The notes under the pieces are model-generated. The model saw nothing but the letters and a program-made list of their open reading frames with translations. It made no database searches and had not been told where the DNA came from. From the NCBI GenBank assembly GCA_007117235.1, contig SKGY01000162.1, positions 1 to 6,255 of the forward strand: DNA of 6,255 bases, given 5' to 3'. Source of the stretch: Balneolaceae bacterium. Its GTDB lineage: Bacteria; Bacteroidota; Rhodothermia; Balneolales; Balneolaceae. Positions within the stretch are counted from its first letter, which is position 1. The number at the start of each line of letters is the position of its first letter. Below, one piece after another: positions 1-6,087 of this stretch. The translations under genes and the position numbers were made by a program.

Positions 1-686
1 AAAGAGTCAACCAGGCCACCAACGAATCCCGCCAGAAAAACCAATATGAAAATGGATATTGAGAAATTAGAGACAGGGAGAGTAAAAAGTGCGATTAACA
101 GACTGCCAAAGAGAGCAGCCAGCGTTCCCTTGTAACTTACGCCACCATCTGTTCCCGGCTCTACGATTTTGAAGCTGGTTATTAAATGTGTTTTACCGGG
201 CTTGGTTGTTCCCAATTCTGTAGACCATGTATCAGCAGTAGCCGTTGCAATAACAGCAAATGCACCTACTAAAAAAGCGGGCGATTGTGTAAAGAACCAA
301 CCGATCACAAAAATCCCAACCCAAAAACCGTTAGCCCACACCTGATAACCATCTCTCCTCTTTTGCAGGTCATGGTGGATGTGACGTTTTTCAAAATCGA
401 CAACACCGCTTTTTAACTTTCTGCGGGTAAGAATTGCGCTGCTAAAAAAGAAGAAGATCATGGCAAATGCGAGCCACCAGCCGCCGAACCCCAGGGTAAT
501 GGTTCCGAGAACAATTACCGACTTTGTTGCGTCTAGAGTGATCCAGTTTAACAAAAAAGCGATGTAGGCAAGTATGGACGAGAAAAGCAGACCTGTTAAG
601 ATTAACAGATGATCATCAGCTCTTCCTTCAATGATGAAGAGATAGATAGTAATTATTCCGAAAAAGTAGTTTGTTAGCCTATCCAA
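1..686 (-). CDS. DUF92/TMEM19-family integral membrane protein (3' end cut by window)
   Basis: Translating the minus strand gives 228 uninterrupted codons that run off the window start. The protein is strongly hydrophobic and carries the conserved landmarks of the DUF92 (TIGR00297) family in order: LDATKS about residues 51-56, a glycine-rich GFGGW at 67-70, SSAILTR at 82-88, QVWANG at 115-120, ADTWSTELG at 151-159, VEPGTDGGVS at 175-184 and GFVGGLVDS at 220-228. The family usually continues only a short way past this last motif, so little is missing. The plant member VTE6 is a phytyl-phosphate kinase, so a prenyl-phosphate kinase role in the membrane is possible, but bacterial members are largely uncharacterised. 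The start is taken as TTG at 684-686: tandem stops (TAA, TGA) lie just upstream in frame and I see no in-frame ATG near the N-terminus. It begins 6 bp after the DUF3098 stop, which suggests cotranscription. Family is confident; the start and function are not. Confidence 0.85.
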   Translation of the reverse strand, partial: MDRLTNYFFGIITIYLFIIEGRADDHLLILTGLLFSSILAYIAFLLNWITLDATKSVIVLGTITLGFGGWWLAFAMIFFFFSSAILTRRKLKSGVVDFEKRHIHHDLQKRRDGYQVWANGFWVGIFVIGWFFTQSPAFLVGAFAVIATATADTWSTELGTTKPGKTHLITSFKIVEPGTDGGVSYKGTLAALFGSLLIALFTLPVSNFSISIFILVFLAGFVGGLVDS

Positions 687-692
687 ATCTCA

Positions 693-947
693 TTAGGATG
701 AAACGTTGCCGGTTGAATCTTCCAACTTGTGGTCGCGCTTCAATATGGCATAGATCACCAGAACATACCCTGAGAGTATGACTATAGGTGAAATATAGAG
801 AGATACGATACCGTAAACTTCATTCTCCAAACGCATAGCGGTAAACCCGATCGCTATAAGCAAAACACCGATGCCGAGCAGTTTATAGTTGAGCGGTGAG
901 AAGAGCATCGGCTTGGTCTCATTATTTTTTCTGCGTTTGGCTGACAT
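693..947 (-). CDS. DUF3098-family small membrane protein
   Basis: An 84-residue protein with a basic N-terminus (SAKRRK) followed by two predicted membrane helices, about residues 21-38 and 48-69. The pattern of an NYKLLGIG segment before helix 1, a short loop, then YISPIVILSGYVLVIYAIL in helix 2 matches the DUF3098 family as I remember it. That family occurs in Bacteroidota and relatives, often near cell-envelope genes. Its function is unknown. The C-terminal tail (RDHKLEDSTGNVSS) is polar and probably cytoplasmic, as is the basic N-terminus. The ATG at 945-947 has no clear Shine-Dalgarno upstream, as is common in this group. The ORF ends with TAA immediately followed by TGA, and the DUF92 gene starts 6 bp later, so the two likely form one minus-strand transcript. 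Family assignment is by motif memory, not by search. Confidence 0.8.
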   Translation of the reverse strand: MSAKRRKNNETKPMLFSPLNYKLLGIGVLLIAIGFTAMRLENEVYGIVSLYISPIVILSGYVLVIYAILKRDHKLEDSTGNVSS

Positions 948-988
948 TACAATAACTTTAATTCAATTTTTCTGTGATCAGGGATTTC

Positions 989-1010
989 TTAAGTTATTCA
1001 AATATCTTAA
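989..1010. promoter_or_regulatory. Imperfect AT-rich palindrome between divergent genes (candidate operator)
   Basis: The arms TTAAG at 989-993 and CTTAA at 1006-1010 are perfectly complementary. Allowing mismatches, 9 of 11 position pairs match across the 22-bp site (inner TATT and AATA also pair). It lies between the divergent DUF3098 and maf genes, about 40 bp from each start. On the minus strand, 999-1006 reads GATATTTG, one mismatch from the Bacteroidota -7 box TAnnTTTG, so the palindrome could overlap a promoter for the DUF3098/DUF92 pair. No convincing -33 TTG accompanies it. Because the DNA is AT-rich, chance is a real alternative. Confidence 0.25.
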
Positions 1011-1046
1011 AAACAGAAAACTTCTCTACAGCGAATTCTATTTAAT

Positions 1047-1661
1047 ATGAAGATCATTTTGGCCTCAGCAAGTCCTCGCCGGGCGGTGCTATTTAATCAG
1101 ATGAAACTCTCATTTACTGTCGATTCATCATCCATTGTAGAGATTGTAGACGAGTCACTTCCACCTTCCAGAATTGTACAGAGTCTTGCTAAACAAAAAG
1201 GTGAAGATGTTGCGAAAAGACATAAAAATGCCTTTGTTGTGGCTGCTGATACAATTGTTTGTCTTAATGATTTAATTTTGGGCAAGCCTGAGAGTCCCGA
1301 AAAAGCAGTGCGTATGCTAAATAAACTGAGCAACAATACTCATGACGTTTATAGTGGTGTATGGGCTGGACTTACTGACAGCAATAGCAACCTTACCACA
1401 TCTTTCTCTTTTTATGAGAGAACAAAAGTCACGTTTTCTGCGTTAACCGAGCAGGAAATAGATCACTATGTTGAAAGTGGCAGCCCGATGGATAAAGCCG
1501 GTGCATACGGAATTCAGGACGATCGCGGATCACTCTTTGTCAAAAAGATTGACGGAGATTTTTACAACGTAGTGGGCTTTCCCGTACATTCTTTCTACCA
1601 GAATTTGAAGTTGTTAATGCCTCATATTCATCAAACTCTATTTTTTGAATCGTATGAATAA
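1047..1661 (+). CDS. maf: Maf-family nucleoside triphosphate pyrophosphatase (dTTP/UTP type)
   Basis: The 204-residue product has the full Maf signature set: LASASPRR at residues 5-12 (N-terminal phosphate-binding segment), AADTIV at 66-71 with the catalytic Asp68, LGKP at 78-81, THDVYSGV at 98-105, SGSPMDKAGAYGIQD at 144-158, and NVVGFPV at 174-180. The SGxPxDKAGAYGIQ version is typical of the YhdE-like branch, which hydrolyses dTTP, UTP and modified pyrimidine nucleotides to the monophosphate plus pyrophosphate, rather than the YceF branch. The enzyme is cytosolic and keeps damaged nucleotides out of DNA and RNA. Length is close to the usual 190-200 residues; about 14 residues trail past the usual end. 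The ATG is fixed by the LASASPRR motif starting at residue 5. It is the first gene of a plus-strand operon: the TPR gene starts before the maf stop. No strong Shine-Dalgarno or promoter was seen upstream. Confidence 0.95.
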   Translation: MKIILASASPRRAVLFNQMKLSFTVDSSSIVEIVDESLPPSRIVQSLAKQKGEDVAKRHKNAFVVAADTIVCLNDLILGKPESPEKAVRMLNKLSNNTHDVYSGVWAGLTDSNSNLTTSFSFYERTKVTFSALTEQEIDHYVESGSPMDKAGAYGIQDDRGSLFVKKIDGDFYNVVGFPVHSFYQNLKLLMPHIHQTLFFESYE

Positions 1662-3642
1662 GTTTGGTTCACTCTTATTAATAATCTTTTTTTCAGTGGG
1701 ACTGATACCCACTGCAAATGCACAAAGCGGTGATTTTCAGATAGCAAACCGGCTGATGCAGCAGCAAAATTATGAGGAGGCACTTCCCATTCTTGAAGAA
1801 CTCTATACCCGAAATCCTTCGGCACAAATTTTCTTTGATCGCTATGTGGAATGCCTCATCAACCTTAATCAGCTTGAAAAAGCTGAAGAAGTCGCACGAC
1901 GGCAAGTAGAAAATAACAGCTCGCTTATCTCTTCAACTGTCAAGCTTGCTGAGATTCTTCACATAAAAGGCGATAAAGAGGAAGCATTTGAAAACTGGGA
2001 AAAGACAATTGAGAATAATCCTGAAAGCATTCAGGCATACTATTCGGTAGCCACATCGATGAATAAGCGGAGGGAATACAATAGAGCAGTTGAAATATAC
2101 CGTAAGGCACAAGAGCAACTGAACAACCCTACCCTCTTTTTAAATGAACTTGCCAACACATACATGCAGGCTGCTCGATTTGAAGAGGCAGTACGTGAAT
2201 ACTATCGGCTGGTGGTAGAGTCACCCGATCAGATGGGAATGGTTCAACAACGATTTCTGCGAATGCGGGATGCTGATTTTTACCAAACGGCGTCATTCGA
2301 ACTTGAAGACCTTTTGTTTGACCTCGATATGTCGCATATGGCATATACACAGCTTTATCAACTGCTTACTTGGCTGCTCCTGGAAACAGAAGAGTATGAC
2401 AGGGCTTACAATTTCGCAACTTACTATGAGAATCAAACACCCTACACAATTTATTCATTGATGTCGCTCGGCAGCCAGTTACAGTCAGCCGGTGTTTATC
2501 CGTATGCAATCAGGGCCTTTGAATACTATGCGGAGAAAGATCAGAGTTCTCATCGTGCAAGGGCAATCGAAGAACTTGCTGCAACCTACAGAATGTGGGC
2601 TCAGCATCTCCGGCAGAACAATCTTGAAACTGATTTACGGCAGCGAGAACTGTTTCAAAAAGCGTACAGTTCTGGTGAACGCCTCATGAAATCTACTCCG
2701 AATTATGATCGGGCAGAGCGGGTATTTTCACTACTAATTGATCTCTCACTTGATGAATTCAAAGACATTGAGAAAGCCCGTTATTGGTATGATCAAATGA
2801 AAAACCACTCATCAACAAATGAGGCTTATGAACTCTATGCTGAAGGACGTATTGCACTTTTTGAGCGGTCATTTACATCAGCGAGGCAAGCACTAACTCG
2901 GGCCGATCGTGCAACGCAGAATTCTAACCTGTCTGAGCAGAGTAGATACTATCTTAGCCTGAGTGATTTCTTTGCGGGTGATTTTGAGTTTGCTGATATA
3001 CAGCTGAAATCATTAGAGCGAAGACACTCCTCTTTCTATGCAAACGATGCTGTAAAACTGAGAATGTGGATTAAGAATGGTCAGCGTGCCGATACAACCG
3101 GTTCCGTATTAAAAGCTATAGGTGAAGGTCTGTTTCTTGCTCATACAGGTAATTATGAAGGTGCATTAAAGATTTTTGAACCTATTCTGCTAAACAGCAC
3201 CAACCCCTTTGCAGATGAATTGACTGTAGAGCTCTCCCGGATATTACCTTCTGAATACAACATGCTAAAACTTATGCTGCTTGAGCGTCAGATTGAAAAC
3301 CGCAGCCAATCACCACAGCGCGAACGTATGATGTGGGATTTTGCCTCACTGGCAGAAGAGATGCTTGAACATGATGGTTTTGAGATGCCCCGACGACCTC
3401 CCTACATCTTCTCATTTTTTAATCTTAAAAATGAAGAGAGTGAAAGTTCTACTGAAGACAGATTTTTTGGTCGTGATGGGGCCGGTAAATTCGACTATGA
3501 CACTTACGCCAGAAATCTTACACGATTTGACGCCGAGACTGTAAGTGAACTATTTGAAGATATAATTCTTGAATTTCCGGATGGGTTCTACTCATCCTAT
3601 TCCCGTGATAAGCTGCAAACATTAGAGTTAAACTACTTGTAA
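1654..3642 (+). CDS. Exported tetratricopeptide-repeat (TPR) protein
   Basis: A 662-residue protein. The start is placed at ATG 1654 rather than TTG 1645, because the ATG gives a clean signal peptide: MNK, then a hydrophobic core at residues 6-19, and an ANA cleavage site before Gln24. No lipobox cysteine is present, so it should be a soluble periplasmic or otherwise exported protein rather than a lipoprotein. Five TPR-like helical pairs follow, at about residues 29-56, 60-93, 97-125, 130-157 and 163-191, with typical small/aromatic positions such as NYEEALPILEELYTRNP. More degenerate helical repeats continue to about residue 540, including GNYEGALKIFEPIL. The last ~120 residues are charged, with an acidic stretch (NEESESSTED), and end in a short conserved-looking helix. 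TPR proteins scaffold protein complexes; the partner here is unknown. The gene overlaps the maf stop by 8 bp and is followed after 4 bp by the GATase-like gene, which points to coupled translation and a joint role with that protein. Confidence 0.85.
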   Translation: MNKFGSLLLIIFFSVGLIPTANAQSGDFQIANRLMQQQNYEEALPILEELYTRNPSAQIFFDRYVECLINLNQLEKAEEVARRQVENNSSLISSTVKLAEILHIKGDKEEAFENWEKTIENNPESIQAYYSVATSMNKRREYNRAVEIYRKAQEQLNNPTLFLNELANTYMQAARFEEAVREYYRLVVESPDQMGMVQQRFLRMRDADFYQTASFELEDLLFDLDMSHMAYTQLYQLLTWLLLETEEYDRAYNFATYYENQTPYTIYSLMSLGSQLQSAGVYPYAIRAFEYYAEKDQSSHRARAIEELAATYRMWAQHLRQNNLETDLRQRELFQKAYSSGERLMKSTPNYDRAERVFSLLIDLSLDEFKDIEKARYWYDQMKNHSSTNEAYELYAEGRIALFERSFTSARQALTRADRATQNSNLSEQSRYYLSLSDFFAGDFEFADIQLKSLERRHSSFYANDAVKLRMWIKNGQRADTTGSVLKAIGEGLFLAHTGNYEGALKIFEPILLNSTNPFADELTVELSRILPSEYNMLKLMLLERQIENRSQSPQRERMMWDFASLAEEMLEHDGFEMPRRPPYIFSFFNLKNEESESSTEDRFFGRDGAGKFDYDTYARNLTRFDAETVSELFEDIILEFPDGFYSSYSRDKLQTLELNYL

Positions 3643-3646
3643 TCTT

Positions 3647-4918
3647 ATGAAGAGAATCCTCCTTCTACTATTCATCTTTCTGTTTTCAGGATCACTACAT
3701 TCTCTTTATGCCCAAGAACGGGTATTGATTCCCATGGATGGTACTCAAACAAATCATCTGAAGGCTTATGGAATCATTTTCAATCACCTTGTTGATGGAG
3801 AAACCGGACAATGGCTTCTGAATTATAGAGGCGGATCATTCATGACCACTAATACGAATGAAATCATTCGGAAAGCTCGAATCAGAAATGTGAGAGTCGA
3901 ACCGATATCCGAACAGGAAGCTGCACAAATCATTCAGCAGGTTGAACAACCAAACGTAAATATGGCGGCGATTAATCTCGAAGCTGCCCCAAAAATAGCC
4001 GTCTATACACCACCCGGTGCCCTGCCCTGGGATGATGCAGTGGTTCTCGCTCTTGACTACTCAGAGATACCTTATGACAAGATCTATGACGTTGAAGTAC
4101 TATCCGGGGAGCTTGACAACTATGACTGGCTTCACCTTCATCATGAGGACTTTACCGGTCAGTTCGGAAAATTCTGGTCGATGTACAGAAATGCACCGTG
4201 GTACATCAACAGAGTCCAAAGTTTACAAACTATGGCAAATGATCTTGGATATGAAACCGTAAGAGAGCTGAAACTGGATGTTGTTCTGGAAGTACGTGAT
4301 TTTGTAGGTAATGGTGGATTTATGTTTGCAATGTGCTCCGCCACGGACACATTTGATCTGGCTCTGGCATCGAATGGAATGAATCATGTACCACCGGAAA
4401 TTGACGGGACACCATTGGAGCCAAACATCAATTCACGATTGAATTTCGACAACACTTTTGCTTTCGAAAATTTTGAGTTTATTACCGATCCATACATCTA
4501 TGAACACGGAACGGTTGATATTGAGGTTGATCTGAATCGTATCAGTGAAAGCCTCGACTATTTTACTCTATTTGATTTCTCAGCAAAATGGGATCCTATA
4601 CCAACCATGCTTACACAAAATCATGTGAGCAGTATTCCCGGTTTTTACGGACAGGCAACAGCTTTTCAGACAAATACCATTAAAAGCAGCGTAACTATTT
4701 TAGCAGAATCACCCGGTCGTGATCAGGCTAAATTAATCCACGGAAATTATGGAGAAGGGACATTTACATTCTACGGTGGCCACGATCCCGAAGACTATAC
4801 GCACTATGTTGGTGATCCACCTACTGATTTGAGTCTTCATCCCAACAGTCCCGGCTATAGACTTATTTTAAATAACATCCTCTTTCCGGCAGCCCAACAG
4901 GAGAAGAAACAAACGTGA
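3647..4918 (+). CDS. Secreted protein with class I glutamine-amidotransferase-like core, function unknown
   Basis: A 423-residue protein with a signal peptide (MKR, hydrophobic residues 4-17, likely cleavage after LYA at 20-22). I recall close relatives across Bacteroidota that databases often label 'asparagine synthetase B'; this label is not supported, since neither the N-terminal-Cys glutaminase nor the ATP-pyrophosphatase domain is visible. Recognisable blocks are VLIPMDGTQTNHLKAYG (27-43), WLLNYRGGSF (56-65), PKIAVYTPPGALPWDDAV (115-132), YDWLHLHHEDFTGQ (159-172), GGFMFAMCSATDTFD (223-237) and the C-terminal FYGGHDPEDY (375-384), then SPGYRLILNNILFPAA (401-416). The Cys230 turn resembles a nucleophile elbow, and His379 with Glu382 resembles the HPE motif of class I amidotransferase-like folds (GATase1, BPL_N, ThuA-like). 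These are inferences from motifs. It sits 4 bp after the TPR gene. Export makes a biosynthetic amidotransferase role unlikely; an envelope hydrolase or binding protein is possible. Confidence 0.75.
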   Translation: MKRILLLLFIFLFSGSLHSLYAQERVLIPMDGTQTNHLKAYGIIFNHLVDGETGQWLLNYRGGSFMTTNTNEIIRKARIRNVRVEPISEQEAAQIIQQVEQPNVNMAAINLEAAPKIAVYTPPGALPWDDAVVLALDYSEIPYDKIYDVEVLSGELDNYDWLHLHHEDFTGQFGKFWSMYRNAPWYINRVQSLQTMANDLGYETVRELKLDVVLEVRDFVGNGGFMFAMCSATDTFDLALASNGMNHVPPEIDGTPLEPNINSRLNFDNTFAFENFEFITDPYIYEHGTVDIEVDLNRISESLDYFTLFDFSAKWDPIPTMLTQNHVSSIPGFYGQATAFQTNTIKSSVTILAESPGRDQAKLIHGNYGEGTFTFYGGHDPEDYTHYVGDPPTDLSLHPNSPGYRLILNNILFPAAQQEKKQT

Positions 4919-4978
4919 TCAGTATTCAGTGTCAACAGTTTTTCAGGGCTACAGTTTTACAGTGTCAACAGTGGGGCA

Positions 4979-5113
4979 GGCAACAGTGTGTCAGCGCCAA
5001 AAAAAACAAGTTACTTTTATAATATGTGAATGGAGTTAACTAACTGTTCATCAATGACAAATAGCCCGTATATTTGAATCTCAATTATCTAAATCCACTG
5101 ACACACTGTTGCC
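4979..5113. repeat. Perfect 16-bp inverted repeat with 103-bp spacer
   Basis: GGCAACAGTGTGTCAG at 4979-4994 is the exact reverse complement of CTGACACACTGTTGCC at 5098-5113. The pairing does not extend directly outward or inward. In RNA the two arms would form a 16-bp stem closing a 103-nt AT-rich loop. No T-run follows the right arm, so it is not a standard Rho-independent terminator. It is the inner part of the larger phased repeat element. Confidence 0.85.
5047..5076 (+). promoter_or_regulatory. Candidate Bacteroidota-type promoter for mazG
   Basis: TATATTTG at 5069-5076 fits the TAnnTTTG -7 box known from Bacteroides and Flavobacterium. A TTC at 5047-5049, one base off the -33 TTG, lies 19 bp upstream. 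Transcription would start near 5083 and give a leader of about 73 nt that contains the right arm of the repeat element. It lies in the unique spacer between the two repeat arms. Evidence is sequence match only. Confidence 0.35.
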
Positions 5114-5155
5114 ACTGTAATCCTGACAAACTATAAAAACTGACACACTGACTAC

Positions 5156-5938
5156 ATGAAACCATCAAACAAATTTGAAGACCTTGTCGAGCTGATTGCA
5201 ATCCTTAGAAAAGAGTGTCCATGGGATAAAAAGCAGACACATCACTCGATTAAGGATAACCTCATCGAAGAAGCGTATGAAGCCGTCGAAGCTATTGAGC
5301 AGAATGACATGGGAGAGCTTCGCAAAGAGTTGGGCGATCTGCTTCTTCACGTCATTTTTCAGAGTAAAATGGCAACCGAGACTAACATATTTTCTATAGA
5401 CGATGTTATCTATTCCATTTCCGAAAAACTGATTCGCCGTCACCCGCACGTATTTGAAACTACAGAGGCTGATAGTGATTCAAAAGTTGCGGCGAACTGG
5501 GAAGCCATCAAACTCAAAGAGGGAAAGAAATCAGTACTCGATGGTGTGCCTAATCATCTGCCCGGACTGATCAAGGCGCAACGAATGCAGGAGAAAGCAT
5601 CGAATGTTGGTTTTGACTGGACGGAGTGGGAACTGGCATGGGAGAAGCTGAACGAAGAGATTGATGAGTGGCGCGATGCTGTAGCAAATCAGACCATCAG
5701 AGAACAGAAAGACGAATTTGGTGATCTGTTGTTCAGTCTTGTGAATGTTGGTCGATTGTTAGGACTCCATGCAGAAGAATCCATCAGAGGAGCCAACCGG
5801 AAATTTGAATCCCGATTCAAATTTATTGAAGAAGAGCTCGCCAAACAGGGGAAGTCTATTGTAGACTCCGACCTTAGCGAGATGGATTCCCTGTGGGATA
5901 AAGCAAAAAGGCTGAGTAAAAACAGCGGTGATCAATAA
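5156..5938 (+). CDS. mazG: MazG nucleoside triphosphate pyrophosphohydrolase
   Basis: The 260-residue product matches the length and two-domain layout of E. coli-type MazG, which hydrolyses NTPs to NMP plus pyrophosphate, acting as a cytosolic house-cleaning enzyme and influencing (p)ppGpp levels in E. coli. The N-terminal domain shows LRKECPWDKKQTH at residues 17-29, EEAYE at 38-42 and ELGDLLL at 58-64, i.e. the metal-binding EExxE...ExxD set. RRHPHVFE follows at 94-101. The C-terminal domain repeats the set as EEIDE at 167-171 and EFGDLLF at 187-193. The distance from the last Glu of EExxE to the first Glu of ExxD is 16 residues in both domains, and both appear intact. The ATG puts the CPWD motif at residue 21, as expected. 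No Shine-Dalgarno is visible; instead the CTGACACACTG repeat ends 5 bp before the ATG. Its own promoter may lie at 5069-5076, although readthrough from the maf operon is possible. Confidence 0.95.
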   Translation: MKPSNKFEDLVELIAILRKECPWDKKQTHHSIKDNLIEEAYEAVEAIEQNDMGELRKELGDLLLHVIFQSKMATETNIFSIDDVIYSISEKLIRRHPHVFETTEADSDSKVAANWEAIKLKEGKKSVLDGVPNHLPGLIKAQRMQEKASNVGFDWTEWELAWEKLNEEIDEWRDAVANQTIREQKDEFGDLLFSLVNVGRLLGLHAEESIRGANRKFESRFKFIEEELAKQGKSIVDSDLSEMDSLWDKAKRLSKNSGDQ

Positions 5939-5963
5939 TATTATACAGTTCCATATCTAGTCA

Positions 5964-5981
5964 ATCAGAATCTATTCTGAT
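5964..5981. terminator. Short hairpin downstream of mazG (weak terminator candidate)
   Basis: ATCAGAAT at 5964-5971 and ATTCTGAT at 5974-5981 are perfectly complementary 8-bp arms separated by CT. It starts 26 bp after the mazG stop. In RNA it would form a stem of about 6 bp with a 6-nt loop, AU-rich and without a following U-tract, so it is a poor intrinsic terminator; it might protect the transcript 3' end or be a protein-binding palindrome. Confidence 0.3.
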
Positions 5982-6006
5982 GTTGCTTCAATTAAATATT
6001 TCTTAT

Positions 6007-6038
6007 AACCGCTTAGTTTTTTTGGAGTGAAACCGCTT
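6007..6038 (+). repeat. Direct repeat AACCGCTT, two copies 24 bp apart
   Basis: AACCGCTT is found at 6007-6014 and again at 6031-6038. They lie just upstream of a TAnnTTTG-like box and could be tandem activator or repressor sites, but an 8-bp repeat can arise by chance. Confidence 0.35.
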
Positions 6039-6042
6039 CTAT

Positions 6043-6059
6043 TAACGGCGTTATTTTTG
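6043..6059 (+). promoter_or_regulatory. Palindrome overlapping a candidate -7 box upstream of the last gene
   Basis: TAACG-G-CGTTA at 6043-6053 is a perfect 11-bp palindrome. It overlaps TATTTTTG at 6052-6059, which fits the Bacteroidota -7 box TAnnTTTG. No TTG is at the proper -33 distance (the nearest, at 6022-6024, is 27 bp away). If used, transcription would start near 6066 and produce a leader of about 165 nt before the ATG at 6232. Confidence 0.25.
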
Positions 6060-6087
6060 TATTTTAGGAGACTAGGAACAAAAATTC

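Larger units (their letters stand above)
4920..5150. repeat. Phased CAG/CTG repeat element with inverted arms filling the intergenic gap
   Basis: The left arm has CAG at 4920, 4927, 4936, 4944, 4952, 4960, 4969, 4977, 4984 and 4992, i.e. spacings of 7-9 bp (average 8). The right arm has CTG at 5098, 5106, 5115, 5123, 5140 and 5148, with a CTA at 5131 filling the one gap, so spacing is 8-9 bp. The arms are therefore reverse complements in style. Within them CAGTGTCAACAGT occurs twice (4927-4939, 4960-4972), and CTGACACACTG occurs twice (5098-5108, 5140-5150) with its complement at 4984-4994. The element begins 2 bp after the stop of the upstream gene and ends 5 bp before the mazG ATG. It resembles short repeated heptamer/octamer arrays reported in some bacterial genomes, or a decayed MITE-like sequence. 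No target-site duplication is obvious and no transposase is encoded. Confidence 0.75.

Noticed and set aside
1097..1336. 79-codon minus-strand ORF inside maf
   Set aside because: Antisense to the conserved Maf coding sequence, with low-complexity Ser/Leu composition typical of a shadow frame.
1645..1653. Earlier TTG start for the TPR gene, adding three residues (MNR)
   Set aside because: The ATG at 1654 directly precedes a clean signal peptide, and ATG is the favoured start codon; the TTG would only lengthen the overlap with maf.
3647..4918. Calling this gene asparagine synthetase B
   Set aside because: The label is common on relatives, but there is no N-terminal catalytic Cys after the Met and no visible ATP-pyrophosphatase motif, and the protein is exported.
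4979..5113. Rho-independent terminator for the upstream operon
   Set aside because: The 103-nt loop is far too long and no T-run follows the right arm.
4920..5150. CRISPR array
   Set aside because: The repeat unit is only about 8 bp, degenerate and without unique spacers of 30 bp or more; the two halves are in opposite orientation.
4920..5150. Intact insertion sequence or MITE with target-site duplication
   Set aside because: No transposase and no matching flanking direct repeat were seen; only the inverted arms fit, so the mobile-element reading stays a hypothesis.
5165..5449. 94-codon minus-strand ORF inside mazG
   Set aside because: It lies wholly within a confidently identified gene, has no recognisable motif, and is a reading-frame shadow.
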